A stretch of 49,787 nucleotides of DNA from Promineifilum sp. (GTDB lineage Bacteria > Chloroflexota > Anaerolineae > Promineifilales > Promineifilaceae). The position numbers and the translations under genes were made by a program. The DNA lies in NCBI GenBank assembly GCA_017983515.1, contig JAGOBF010000020.1, forward strand, positions 1-49,787, given 5' to 3'. Below, piece by piece: positions 15,658 to 24,195 of this stretch. Every line of letters starts with the position of its first letter. Position 1 is the first letter of the stretch. The notes beneath the pieces are model-generated. The model worked only from the letters and a program-made list of their open reading frames with translations, had not been told where the DNA came from and ran no database searches.

Positions 15658-16917
15658 TCATCGCCGTTCGTAGATGTGAACGACGGCCGTCTGCCCCGTG
15701 CCGCCGACGTTGTGGGTCAGGGCGATATCAACGTCGCGGTCAATCTGTCGCTCGCCGGCTGCGCCGCGCATCTGTTTCCAGACCTCGACCACCTGGGCCG
15801 TCCCCGATGCGCCAACCGGGTGTCCTTTCGACTTGAGACCGCCCGACGTATTGATCGGTTTGGGGCCGTGGCGGGTCGTCAGACCTTCCTCGGCCGCTTC
15901 GTGGCCCGTGCCCGGCGCGAAGAAGCCCAGGTCTTCAGTGGCGATGATCTCGGCGATGGTGAAACAGTCGTGGACTTCGGCGATCTTGACGTCGGCAGGC
16001 GTCACGCCGGCCATCTCGTAGGCTTGTTGGCCGGCCAATTGGGCGGCGCGCAGGCCGGTCAGGTTGCCCCGGTCGTGGAGGGCGGCGGCGTCGCTGGCCT
16101 GGCCGCTGCCGATGATGTAGAGCGGGTCGTCGGTGAAGCGCTTGGCCAGTTCCTCGCCTACCAGCAAGACCGCCGATGCGCCGTCGGTGACGGGTGAGCA
16201 GTCGAACAGGCGCAACGGCCAGGCGATGTAGGGATTGGCCCCGTCGTCGTGGAGGAAATCCATCTCGGTCTGCCAATCGGGGACTGGTAGCCCCTTTTGC
16301 TGGGCTTTGGCGATGCGCCCGGCCATCAGATCGGCGATGCGGGCCTGGAATTGGGCCTTGGGGTTGAGCTTGCCGTTGTCGTGGTTCTTGATGCCGACGC
16401 GTAGCAAGGCATCGGCCGAGGCCCCATAACGGTGCATGTAGGCTGTGGCTATGGCCGCATAGAAGCCGGGGAAGGTGAAACCGGCGGGGATCTCGAACAA
16501 CACGTCTCCGGCCGTCGCCAGGGCATCGGTCACGCCACTGATCGGCAGATTGCTCATCTTTTCGGTGCCGCCGACGAGTACCATATCATACGCGCCCGAG
16601 GCGATGGCCAGGATACCCTGGCGCAGGGCGACGCCGCTACTGGCGCAGGCGTCTTCGATTCGCGTGGCCGCGCCGGGAGCCAGCCCCACCCAGTCGGCCA
16701 TGATCGGCGCGATGTGGCCCTGGCCCTCAAATAGGTCGCTGCTGAAGTTGCCGATGTAGACGGCTTCGACGTCGTTGGGGTCAAAGCCCTTGTCGACCGC
16801 GGCGCTCATGTCCTGGTAGGCTTCAACGAACAGGTCGCGGGTCGTCTTTTCGGGGAACGAGCCGAATCTGCTCATCCCCGTGCCGACGATGGCGACGCCA
16901 CGATTGAGTTTTTTCAT
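15658..16917 (-). CDS. SCP-x/type II thiolase (acetyl-CoA acetyltransferase family)
   Basis: 419 residues with a clear AGGAGTG ribosome binding site before ATG 16917. The nucleophilic Cys lies in IEDACASSGVALRQG; HDCFTIAE and the active-site His in GGLKSKGHPVGASG are present, and the C-terminus reads THNVGGTGQTAVVHIYE, the pattern of SCP2-thiolase-like proteins that lack the second catalytic Cys of classical thiolases. The pairing with DUF35 fits acyl-CoA chain shortening or retro-aldol type steps, but the substrate cannot be told. A weak promoter candidate is TATAAT at 17028-17023. Confidence 0.92.
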   Translation of the reverse strand: MKKLNRGVAIVGTGMSRFGSFPEKTTRDLFVEAYQDMSAAVDKGFDPNDVEAVYIGNFSSDLFEGQGHIAPIMADWVGLAPGAATRIEDACASSGVALRQGILAIASGAYDMVLVGGTEKMSNLPISGVTDALATAGDVLFEIPAGFTFPGFYAAIATAYMHRYGASADALLRVGIKNHDNGKLNPKAQFQARIADLMAGRIAKAQQKGLPVPDWQTEMDFLHDDGANPYIAWPLRLFDCSPVTDGASAVLLVGEELAKRFTDDPLYIIGSGQASDAAALHDRGNLTGLRAAQLAGQQAYEMAGVTPADVKIAEVHDCFTIAEIIATEDLGFFAPGTGHEAAEEGLTTRHGPKPINTSGGLKSKGHPVGASGTAQVVEVWKQMRGAAGERQIDRDVDIALTHNVGGTGQTAVVHIYERR

Positions 16918-17161
16918 GGTTCACTCCTGACTGCCGATGGCAGATCGGCCTGTCATGGTTAGCCGCGCCGGGCGATTAGGACGTTGATTGGCGGGTGAGG
17001 GCGCGGAATAGATTGATACCGTATTATAAATGGTCTGGGCAACAATCAGGTTACCATTATCTCTCATAACGGCGTGGAGGGCACGGCTGAGAGATGAATT
17101 GAGCATGAGGGATCGCCCGTTTCGCGGCGGGAACCGTTAAGATGCTCCGAGCGTCTATCAT

Positions 17162-18640
17162 ATGGACGCCTATAGCCGAATGAACAAAATAGTTATCAAA
17201 CATTATCGACAAGAAACCAAAGCTCTTCAGTTTTTGACCGTCATGCTCGTCCTGCTGAGCATGTCCCTCGTCGCCTGTCTGGGCCAGACGAGTATCGACT
17301 CGGCGCCGGCCGTCACATTGCCGCCCGCTCCGATCGCCACGGAGGCGATGGATGTCGCGGCGCTGGGCGCTTACCCGCCGCCAGGCGCGGCTTATCCGCC
17401 GCCGGCTATTGAGGCGGCGAATGACACGGCATCGGCCTATCCCGCGGCGACGCTCGAACCGGCGACGGTCGCGCCGACCACTGGCCCGCCCGAAACCTCG
17501 CCAGAGTCCCCAGCCCAGGACGATGCGGTTTATTTCCCTGTCATTGGCGAAGGTCCGGCCGCGGAGACGGCCACAGTCACCCCCGCCCCAACGCCACTAC
17601 CGACCGCTACAATGGCATCTTACCCGTCGCCGACGGAAGCGGCGGCCATCTCCGCCCTGCCGATGCCTGTCAACGTCGTGGATTTCGCCGCCGTCCGCCA
17701 GGATCTGGCCCGGCAAGGCCGGCAACTGGCCTACAACAAGATCGGCTTCCACGTTACTTTTCTCGAAGATGGCGACGAACTGGACCCCTACATGCAGCGG
17801 CTCGACGCCGAAGGCGTGCCGTTCTTTCTGAAGAGCGTCGACAACGCCGAACCGCTCTACAAGGCGCAAGAGTTGATGAAAGCGAGCGGTGTGGCCCATA
17901 CGCTGGTCTATCGCTCGACAATGTATGACGTGCCCGACTATGACCTTGACCCCGTAGTGGCGGCCGAGCAATACTGGGAACTGGAAAAGGCGATCTGGCC
18001 GCCGGAACTCGACCCCAGCTTGATCTGGTTCGAGACGATGAATGAGCTCGATAAAGGACGTTCCGAATGGCTGGCGCAGTTTGCGCTGCGTACGGCCGAA
18101 CTGGCGCTGCGTGACGGCTACCGATGGGCGGCATTCAGCTGGGCGTCGGGTGAGCCGGAGCCGAGCGACTGGGAGTCGCCGGCCATGCTGGAACTGCTGC
18201 AGCTCATCGGCGAGAATCCCGACCAACTGGCCATTGCCCTGCACGAATACAGCTATCTAGCCGGCGATATTGGCGATGAGTACCCGCACAAGGTCGGCCG
18301 CTTCCTGGACCTGTTCGCCGTAGCTGACCGGCACGACATCCCCCGGCCGACGGTACTGATCACCGAATGGGGCTGGACCTACGATAACATCCCGGCCGAG
18401 CCGGACGCAATGGAGGACATCGCCTGGGCGGCGCGGCTCTACGGGGCATTTCCCGAAGTTAAAGGCGCGGCCATCTGGAATCTTGGGCGGCTGGACGACA
18501 AATTGCTGCCGCTTAACAGCGAGATGCAGGGCTTGATGGATAACTTGCTGACCATGAGTCTCGATAGCTACTTCAGTGCGCCTATCCCGCCGGCGCAAAC
18601 CCCATTGGACGCCAGTCAGTTTCCGCCGCCGGCTAATTAA
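17162..18640 (+). CDS. Lipoprotein with TIM-barrel glycoside-hydrolase-like domain
   Basis: 492 residues. The N-terminal hydrophobic stretch ends in a lipobox (LSLVAC), so the protein should be lipid-anchored outside the membrane. Residues about 40-175 are a Pro/Ala/Thr-rich linker with YPPP repeats. The globular part (about 185-470) looks like a TIM barrel of the glycoside hydrolase clan A type: an Asn-Glu pair (N294-E295) at the end of one strand and E402 in ITEWGW are plausible acid/base and nucleophile. GH assignment is inference; no specific family is recognised. The start could also be ATG 17180. No strong ribosome binding site is seen. Confidence 0.75.
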   Translation: MDAYSRMNKIVIKHYRQETKALQFLTVMLVLLSMSLVACLGQTSIDSAPAVTLPPAPIATEAMDVAALGAYPPPGAAYPPPAIEAANDTASAYPAATLEPATVAPTTGPPETSPESPAQDDAVYFPVIGEGPAAETATVTPAPTPLPTATMASYPSPTEAAAISALPMPVNVVDFAAVRQDLARQGRQLAYNKIGFHVTFLEDGDELDPYMQRLDAEGVPFFLKSVDNAEPLYKAQELMKASGVAHTLVYRSTMYDVPDYDLDPVVAAEQYWELEKAIWPPELDPSLIWFETMNELDKGRSEWLAQFALRTAELALRDGYRWAAFSWASGEPEPSDWESPAMLELLQLIGENPDQLAIALHEYSYLAGDIGDEYPHKVGRFLDLFAVADRHDIPRPTVLITEWGWTYDNIPAEPDAMEDIAWAARLYGAFPEVKGAAIWNLGRLDDKLLPLNSEMQGLMDNLLTMSLDSYFSAPIPPAQTPLDASQFPPPAN

Positions 18641-18656
18641 CCGCAAGCGCCCGATT

Positions 18657-19406
18657 CTACAGACGGCACGTCGTTCGAATCTCGGCCAATAAGGCCATGG
18701 CCCGTTTGATGAGCGCCTGATTCTCCGGCTTGTTGGGCCACAGGCTGGCTCCAGAGGGGTGGGGCAGGGGAACGACAAAGCGACCGCCTCTATTCATTCC
18801 CAAGCTATCGTCCGTCGCTACTTCTTCGCTCGGCCATCGGCCGTTGGCGGTCGTCACGATCTCAGCTTGAGCGAGATCGAAATTGAGTGGATCGTGGGTC
18901 AACGTTTCTGGCGGGAAGTACGCCGCCGTGCCGATGATTTCGTTTAAGCGGGTGTTTGGCGGGTAGAGGAGTTTGATTGCCAGCCCGCCGACGAGGATCA
19001 TCAGCCGCGGATTCACCAGCCGAATCTCCTGCTCCAGCCACGGCCGGCAGAGCGCCTGCTCGAACGGTGTGGCGACGCGGTCGCCCTTGCCGTTATCGTT
19101 GCGGCCGGGGTAGCACTTAGTGACGGCGGTCATGTAGGCGCTGGTGCGAAACTCGGCCTCATCCCAGCCCGCCTCGCCTAGCCATTGAAAGAGGCGACGG
19201 CCGCTGCCGGCGTTGAACGGCCGCTTAACCACGGCCTCAGTGGGGCCGGGAGCCTGGCCGATCAGCATGACCCGCGCCTCCGGCCCGCCGCTAAAGACTG
19301 GACCGGGGGCGATCCAGTAACCCGCTTCTAGACAATGGCGGCAGCCACGCATCTCAGCGTGGAGAATGGCGAGAGCTTTACGTGGGTCATCGTCAACCCT
19401 CGTCAC
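18657..19406 (-). CDS. Uracil-DNA glycosylase, family 4-like with Fe-S cluster
   Basis: About 249 residues from GTG 19406, which overlaps the upstream stop by 4 nt (GTGA); the longer open frame to 19496 would run inside the LLM gene. Motif A reads IGQAPGPTEAVVKRPFNAGSG and motif 3 HPSGASLW, both typical of the UDG superfamily. Four Cys (CRHC near the N-terminus, then K-C-YPG and AL-C-RPW) have the layout of the [4Fe-4S] cluster of family 4/5 enzymes. It removes uracil from DNA to start base excision repair. The GxAPG motif has Gln where family 4 usually has Glu. Confidence 0.88.
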   Translation of the reverse strand: MTRVDDDPRKALAILHAEMRGCRHCLEAGYWIAPGPVFSGGPEARVMLIGQAPGPTEAVVKRPFNAGSGRRLFQWLGEAGWDEAEFRTSAYMTAVTKCYPGRNDNGKGDRVATPFEQALCRPWLEQEIRLVNPRLMILVGGLAIKLLYPPNTRLNEIIGTAAYFPPETLTHDPLNFDLAQAEIVTTANGRWPSEEVATDDSLGMNRGGRFVVPLPHPSGASLWPNKPENQALIKRAMALLAEIRTTCRL

Positions 19407-20233
19407 AATCGCGGTGGGCCTTGCTCTACACGGCGACGCACAACGTCGACTCCATCCGTCGGCTCGTTGGCCGACCACAGCGCTTCGATCCACCACGTTG
19501 CCCCGGCGTCGGCCCAGGCGCTGACGAGCTCGGCCGCTTCCTGGGGCTTGTCGCCCGGTGTCGTCCCTTCGGCCACGATGTCGAACGGCGTTGTCGCCGT
19601 CCGGTTGGCCTCCGCAAAAGCCCGAATCTCGCGGACGTCGTCCGGCGTCAGGGGTCTGTGGTCGCCTTCCGGCGTCATCGCGTTGGGCAGGATGGCGTCA
19701 TAGCGCAGGGCGCGGGCCATCGACTTCGGCCGGTTCCAGGCCCCGACCATCCAGATTGGAATGCGCGGCTGCTGGATGGGCGGCTTGGGGGGCATAAATT
19801 CGGTCGGCTGGATTTTGTAGTGAGTGCCCTCATAAGAGAACGGCTGGCCGCGCCACAAGCCCGTCAGGATATCCAGCCCTTCGTCCATCAGCTCGGCTCG
19901 TGTCTTGCGGTCAAGCACCTCGCCGAACTGTGCATAGCCCACATCGGGCGCGCCCAAGCCGACGGACAGGATAACCCGGCCGCCGGAGAGGTTATCGAGC
20001 GTCGCCGTTTCGCTGGCCAGCTTCCAAGGGCGCATGCGCGAGATTGGCGTCAGCATCGTGCCCAGCCGGATGCGTTCGGTGACCATCGCCGCGGCCGTCA
20101 GACACACCCAGGCGTCGTGGCCCCATACCGGTTCCCAGACAAAGAAGCCGTCCCAGCCGGCATCTTCAGCAGCGCGGGCCATGTCGGCCGCCGCGCGTGC
20201 ATCGCCACTTGGTAGGACAAAGCCGTATTTCAT
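19403..20233 (-). CDS. LLM-class flavin-dependent oxidoreductase
   Basis: 276 residues with the luciferase-like monooxygenase fold signature: N-terminal YGFVLPSGDARAAADMARAAEDAGWDG (first strand and helix), RIRLGTMLTPISRMRPWKLASETATLDNLSGGR (the typical central segment) and PIWMVGAWNRPKSMARAL. These enzymes use FMN or F420; the F420 subgroup is common in this kind of organism, but the cofactor cannot be decided here. It overlaps the downstream glycosylase start by 4 nt, so the two are co-translated even though their functions look unrelated. Confidence 0.9.
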   Translation of the reverse strand: MKYGFVLPSGDARAAADMARAAEDAGWDGFFVWEPVWGHDAWVCLTAAAMVTERIRLGTMLTPISRMRPWKLASETATLDNLSGGRVILSVGLGAPDVGYAQFGEVLDRKTRAELMDEGLDILTGLWRGQPFSYEGTHYKIQPTEFMPPKPPIQQPRIPIWMVGAWNRPKSMARALRYDAILPNAMTPEGDHRPLTPDDVREIRAFAEANRTATTPFDIVAEGTTPGDKPQEAAELVSAWADAGATWWIEALWSANEPTDGVDVVRRRVEQGPPRL

Positions 20234-20280
20234 GTCCCCGATTATAACGCAACCGGGGCGCGACTGTCCTACTTCTTGTT

Positions 20281-20340
20281 CTCTCCCAATGGGAGAGGGA
20301 ATCAGCAGACTTCATGGAAAAAAGCGCTTGAGCGCTTTTT
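20281..20340. terminator. Bidirectional hairpin terminator and adjacent hairpin
   Basis: AAAAAGCGCT at 20319-20328 pairs perfectly with AGCGCTTTTT at 20331-20340 over a 2-nt gap, with T runs on either strand; it should end the moeZ transcript on the minus strand. A second small hairpin, CTCTCCC/GGGAGAG, lies at 20281-20297. Confidence 0.7.
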
Positions 20341-20368
20341 CTACACCATGCTCAGTTACGGCCGGCGC

Positions 20369-21574
20369 CTAATACACCGGTAACTTCGGATCGACCTCAT
20401 CCGCCCAGCGATTGATTCCGCCCTCCAGATTGAGCAACTTCTTGAAGCCGTGGCGCTGCAATTCCCAGATGACGTCGGCACTGCGGCCGCCCGTCTTGCA
20501 CTGCACGACCATCTCCCGCGCCGTATCCAGCTCGTTCAGATGCTCCAGGATTTGCCCCATGGGAATGAGCACCGCGCCGAGGGATTCCAGATTGCTGATC
20601 TCCCACTCGTGCGGCTCGCGCACATCGAGGATGAACAGGTCGTCGCCCGCATCCAGCCGCCGCTTTAGCTCGATGGGCGTGATCGACGGGACGCCGCCAT
20701 GCGTCTGCGCGGCGTATTCGCTGTGGTCATGGGCGGGCATGCCACAAAATTGCTCGTAATCAATCAACTCGGTGATCGTCGGATGTTCGCCGCAGATGGG
20801 ACAGTCAGGGTTTTTGCGCAGTCGCACTTCGTCGAAGCTCATCGTTGTGGCGTCATAGAGCAGCAGGCGGCCGATGAGCGGCTCGCCCACACCGAGGATG
20901 AGTTTGATGGCCTCGGTGGCCTGGATTGCCCCGATGGTCCCCGGCAGAACGCCCAGCACGCCGCCCTCCGCGCAACTCGGTACCAGGCCGGGCGGCGGTG
21001 GCTCCGGAAAGAGGCAACGGTAGCAGGGCCCCTGTTTCGCATAGAAAACCGATGCCTGCCCCTCGAAGCGGAAAATACTGCCGTAGACGTTGGGTTTGCC
21101 CAATAATACGCAGGCGTCGTTGGTCAGGTAGCGGGTCGGAAAATTGTCCGTGCCGTCGATGATGATGTTATACGGCGCGAACAGTTCCAGCGCATTGGCC
21201 GAAGTCAATGCCACTTCGTAGGTGTCTACCTGGACGTGGGGGTTAATGTCCAGAATGCGATCCCTGGCGCTTTCCAGCTTCAGTCGCCCGACATCCTTGG
21301 TGCCGTGGATGATCTGCCGGTGCAGGTTGGAGTAGTCGACTGTGTCGTAATCGATCAGACCGAGACGGCCGACGCCGGCGGCGGCCAGATACATCGCCAG
21401 CGGGGAGCCAAGTCCGCCCGCGCCGATGAGCAGCACGGACGCCGATTTCAGTTTTTTCTGCCCGGTCATTCCGACTTCGGGCATGATCAGGTGACGACTA
21501 TAGCGCTTGATCTCTTGGTGAGACAGTTTCACGTCGGCCACGGCGGCCGGGTTGATTAGTTCGGAGATACTCAT
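20369..21574 (-). CDS. moeZ: MoeB/MoeZ-type adenylyltransferase with rhodanese domain
   Basis: 401 residues. The N-terminal E1-like domain has the nucleotide-binding LLIGAGGLGSPLAMYLAAAG, the DGTDNFPTRY segment and zinc-binding Cys pairs CYRC and CPIC. The C-terminal rhodanese domain carries the active-site loop QCKTGGRSADV. Such proteins adenylate the C-terminal glycine of a ubiquitin-like sulfur carrier (MoaD, ThiS or CysO) and transfer sulfur to it. The carrier gene lies immediately upstream on the same strand, then the JAMM peptidase gene, so the three act together. MoeZ rather than MoeB is preferred because of the rhodanese domain. Confidence 0.92.
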   Translation of the reverse strand: MSISELINPAAVADVKLSHQEIKRYSRHLIMPEVGMTGQKKLKSASVLLIGAGGLGSPLAMYLAAAGVGRLGLIDYDTVDYSNLHRQIIHGTKDVGRLKLESARDRILDINPHVQVDTYEVALTSANALELFAPYNIIIDGTDNFPTRYLTNDACVLLGKPNVYGSIFRFEGQASVFYAKQGPCYRCLFPEPPPPGLVPSCAEGGVLGVLPGTIGAIQATEAIKLILGVGEPLIGRLLLYDATTMSFDEVRLRKNPDCPICGEHPTITELIDYEQFCGMPAHDHSEYAAQTHGGVPSITPIELKRRLDAGDDLFILDVREPHEWEISNLESLGAVLIPMGQILEHLNELDTAREMVVQCKTGGRSADVIWELQRHGFKKLLNLEGGINRWADEVDPKLPVY

Positions 21575-21604
21575 AGTTAACTTACTCAGCGAAACATGGG
21601 TTTC

Positions 21605-21880
21605 TCAGCAACGGCCGCCGGCGATAGACGGGATGATCATCAGGATGTCGTCGGGCTTGATCGTTGTCTTCGAGCCTTGCAGACCGCGTACATCTTCTTT
21701 ATTCAGATAGACGTTGACAAAACTGCGCAACTCTTGACCGTCGAATAAGTGGTTCTGCAATTGTGGATGTTGTCGGGTCAAGTCCTGTAGCGCCGCGCCG
21801 ACAGTTGTGCCCGACACGGCGACGCTGCTTTGGCCGCCCGAATACGGCCGCAAGGGGGTAGGGATGCGGATAGTTGCCAT
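21605..21880 (-). CDS. Ubiquitin-like sulfur carrier (CysO/ThiS/MoaD type) with GG-Arg-Cys tail
   Basis: 91 residues with a beta-grasp fold pattern: MATIRIPTPLRPYSGG, a VSGTTVGAALQDLTRQHP helix segment, VNVYLNKEDVRGLQG and the C-terminal IKPDDILMIIPSIAGG. These carriers normally end in GG, the residue that is adenylated. Here two more residues, Arg-Cys, precede the stop at 21605, so the tail must be removed before MoeZ can act. The JAMM metalloprotease encoded just upstream is the natural candidate. The arrangement resembles the CysO-Mec+ cysteine pathway of mycobacteria, but no cysM is next to it here. Confidence 0.9.
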   Translation of the reverse strand: MATIRIPTPLRPYSGGQSSVAVSGTTVGAALQDLTRQHPQLQNHLFDGQELRSFVNVYLNKEDVRGLQGSKTTIKPDDILMIIPSIAGGRC

Positions 21881-21944
21881 GATGAATCCTCTTCTGTTCG
21901 TTCAGTCGTCCACTGCTTGCTTGACGAGCTGACGTTAGCATACT

Positions 21945-22373
21945 TTATATGATCTTGATGGTTTCCTCATCGAAGCCGGAGCGGTCGGCCGCCAGTTGCC
22001 ATGAACGGCTCGCAACTGGCTTGCCGGTGATCACTTCGGTGATCAGATAGGAGTAGCCGGGCCAACTGGCCCAGGCCAGATCGCGCGGCGAGGCCACCGC
22101 CGGGTGGTCGGGATGGCTATGGAAAATGCCGATCACATCCAGCCCTTGGCTCATCGCCTCCAGTTCCACGTCGCGCCAGTCGTCCGGGGCAATGCGAAAG
22201 CGCTCCGGCTGCTCGCTCGCTACCGGCCAGACGTTGGGCAGCGGCCGTACCGCTTGCACGACGTTGCGACCGTCCTCGGCCGTGCCCAACAGGAGCCCGC
22301 AACCTTCATAAGGATACGAAGTCGCGCCATGGGCGGCGATTTGATGGTGGAGGGGGCCGGGCAAAATCAGCAT
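21945..22373 (-). CDS. JAMM/MPN+ metalloprotease (Mec+-like)
   Basis: 142 residues, a single JAB/MPN domain. The catalytic signature is complete: Glu in YPYEGCGLLLG and the H-x-H-x7-S-x2-D motif in HSHPDHPAVASPRD. Such zinc proteases cleave after the Gly-Gly of ubiquitin-like proteins; Mec+ of M. tuberculosis releases cysteine from CysO. The neighbouring carrier with a GG-Arg-Cys end is the obvious substrate, either for maturation or for release of an amino acid. First gene of the three-gene minus-strand cluster; no clear promoter was found in the 186 nt upstream. Confidence 0.93.
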   Translation of the reverse strand: MLILPGPLHHQIAAHGATSYPYEGCGLLLGTAEDGRNVVQAVRPLPNVWPVASEQPERFRIAPDDWRDVELEAMSQGLDVIGIFHSHPDHPAVASPRDLAWASWPGYSYLITEVITGKPVASRSWQLAADRSGFDEETIKII

Positions 22374-22559
22374 AGGTTCTTGTTGATACCAGGCTGTCGG
22401 CGACGAACCGTGGCAATGCCTGGATATTTAATGCCAAGACGCCGGGCCGGGAAGAGAATGCGCCAAAATGCTTTGCGTGTCGGCGTTTGGACGTATAGAC
22501 ATAACCATCGCTGCCATTCAGCATTGATAGTTATATATGTCCTGTTCACTTCATATCTT

Positions 22560-23195
22560 TCATCCGATGTCCAGTTCGTCGTTCAGGTCAAGAGCGCCCT
22601 GGGCAGCGGCCAGCGTGGCCAGCCCCTCGGCGATCATCTCTTCCCCGGCCAGAGACATAGCCTCGCTGTTGGCGGCCACGGCGTCGGCCAAACCGAGTCG
22701 CGCTTCGCCCTCGGCCATCTCGGTGGTGCCCATCTGGGCCATCTTCTCGCCCGTTTCGTCCAGAACCTGGGTGAGGGCCCGCAAGGCCCCGTAGCGCATA
22801 ATGTTGTCGACGGCTAGTTCGCGCAGGCGTTGGCTGCGGTCGAGCAGGAATTCCGACAACGTTTCCATCTCCAGTGACGCCAATACGTCGCTGATGACGG
22901 TCAGTTCGCCGGAGATGGAGCCGATTTCCATCGCGTCGTCCAGGTCATCCTCGTTCAGCGACTGGACGACGGCCGTCATCGAATCGATGTCCTCGGACGC
23001 GGCCAACATGTCCGCGCCCTGCAGGAGATCGTTAGCGCCTGCGGCCGCCTCCAGGTCGCCTTGTGCCGCTCGGCGTCGGGCCAGATAAAGCGCGTCCTCG
23101 CCCCGCGTCAGGCGATTGGACACGAAGGCGGCGGTCATGGCCGCGTCGACGGTTTCCGGTGAGGGCGGTTGCAAGGGGTCCTTTTTGTTGCTCAC
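22560..23195 (-). CDS. Helical protein of unknown function
   Basis: 211 residues from GTG 23195, chosen because GGAGAA sits 8 nt upstream; an in-frame start at 23261 would add 22 residues without a ribosome binding site. The sequence is rich in Ala, Leu, Glu and Met (AMTAAFVSNRLTRGEDALYLARRRAAQGDLEAA) and has no Cys, no TM segment and no recognisable motif, so a soluble helical bundle is likely. I do not recognise the family. It precedes the JAMM cluster by 186 nt on the same strand, and no functional link is evident. Confidence 0.7.
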   Translation of the reverse strand: MSNKKDPLQPPSPETVDAAMTAAFVSNRLTRGEDALYLARRRAAQGDLEAAAGANDLLQGADMLAASEDIDSMTAVVQSLNEDDLDDAMEIGSISGELTVISDVLASLEMETLSEFLLDRSQRLRELAVDNIMRYGALRALTQVLDETGEKMAQMGTTEMAEGEARLGLADAVAANSEAMSLAGEEMIAEGLATLAAAQGALDLNDELDIG

Positions 23196-23267
23196 GATAG
23201 TTCTCCTGCGGTTAGATAGGTACGTTGTCGGAATTATAAGCCCAGTCAGGGCCGGATTCAATATCGG

Positions 23268-24026
23268 TTAATGGTTGACTAGCGCCAGAACACGGGCGAT
23301 GGAATAGACGATGAGCATCTGAGCCGGGCCATAGGTGAGCCAGATGACGTCGCTGATGAGACGGAAGGTCATGCCGCTGAACATCTCGCCGGCCAGGATG
23401 AGGTCGCTGAGCAGGAAAAGCGCTGCGCCCAGCGCCAGGAGGATAAAGCGGCTGTCTTGCAGGGCCAGGCCGGTCGCCAGCCCGGCCGTGGCCGCCAACA
23501 ACAGAGCATAAGGTAGGGCGATCCAGTGGATTGTGCCGGGCGTGATGCCGCTCGCCCGCGCACCGCGCAGAACGACCAGGTACCAGCCGACGAGGCCCAC
23601 CAGCAGCCAGACGGCCAGCGCCCCCCAGCGCGCTGTCGGGTTGTTCAGCCCGGCGGCCGCGGCGAAGCGCAGCATGGCCGTGATGTAGAATATGTGGCCG
23701 ATGCCGAATGAGACGATGCCGACGATCACGTTCCGACCGCCGGGCAGAAACCCGGCCAGGGCCAGGTCGCCCAGAAAGCCGAACGTCATGCCGATGGCAA
23801 TGAGCAGGGCGTAGCTGCCGGCCGGCGTGTGGCGCACGAAGGCGTACCAGCTGACGGCGGCGACGACCAGCACGGCCGACGAAGCCATGCGCGTCCAGGT
23901 CGGCATGCGCCGGGTAGCCTCGGCCGGCCCGCCGAAGATGAAGCCGCCAAACAATAGGGCCGCCCACAGGATGAGCAGGCCGATGAGCCAGTAGCGCTGG
24001 AGAGGAGTGGAGAGCGAAAGGAACAT
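23268..24026 (-). CDS. YhhN/TMEM86-family membrane protein
   Basis: 252 residues with about eight TM helices. The diagnostic motifs of the family are present: GFLGDLALAGF after the third helix, FGIGHIFYITAM, and LSDLILAGEMFSG near the C-terminus. The mammalian member TMEM86 is a lysoplasmalogenase that splits the vinyl ether bond of lysoplasmalogens; the bacterial YhhN role is not established. AGAGG precedes the start. It is a single-gene unit in the inner membrane as far as can be seen. Confidence 0.88.
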   Translation of the reverse strand: MFLSLSTPLQRYWLIGLLILWAALLFGGFIFGGPAEATRRMPTWTRMASSAVLVVAAVSWYAFVRHTPAGSYALLIAIGMTFGFLGDLALAGFLPGGRNVIVGIVSFGIGHIFYITAMLRFAAAAGLNNPTARWGALAVWLLVGLVGWYLVVLRGARASGITPGTIHWIALPYALLLAATAGLATGLALQDSRFILLALGAALFLLSDLILAGEMFSGMTFRLISDVIWLTYGPAQMLIVYSIARVLALVNH

Positions 24027-24053
24027 GAGACCTCTGAGAAAGATGATGGATGG

Positions 24054-24083
24054 AATTTAACGCAAAGGGGCCGGGACGCAAAG
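24054..24083. repeat. Dispersed intergenic word element A (AATTTAAC...ACGCAAAG)
   Basis: The 30 nt here align with 30110-30139 with about six mismatches; both begin AATTTAAC and end ACG(C/T)AAAG. Both copies are intergenic. Confidence 0.55.
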
Positions 24084-24135
24084 CTCTGGGCCCCGTCCCT
24101 CTGCATTCTGGCCTCCGGGCATTGAATATTTAATT

Positions 24136-24169
24136 GTTTCTGTGGCCTGTTGTCCGTCGTCTGTCGTCC
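24136..24169 (-). repeat. Dispersed word element B, intergenic copy (ACGACAGAC...AACAGGCCAC)
   Basis: On the minus strand this 34-nt stretch nearly matches 27289-27320 (plus strand), where the same words are in frame inside a coding sequence. The shared core is GGACGACAGAC and CAGGCCAC. Confidence 0.6.
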
Positions 24170-24180
24170 TTCCTCCAAGC

Positions 24181-24189
24181 TGCTAGAAT
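24181..24189 (+). promoter_or_regulatory. Extended -10 of recD2, leaderless arrangement
   Basis: TGC-TAGAAT at 24181-24189 ends 6 nt before the recD2 ATG at 24196, so transcription would start at or next to the start codon. No Shine-Dalgarno sequence is present. Confidence 0.5.
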
Positions 24190-24195
24190 AGGCTC

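Noticed and set aside
15280..16197. 305-codon plus-strand frame
   Set aside because: Antisense to the DUF35/thiolase pair; no start signal or family.
16921..17106. 61-codon minus-strand frame just upstream of the thiolase
   Set aside because: Low-quality sequence covering the probable promoter region; no ribosome binding site and no protein character.
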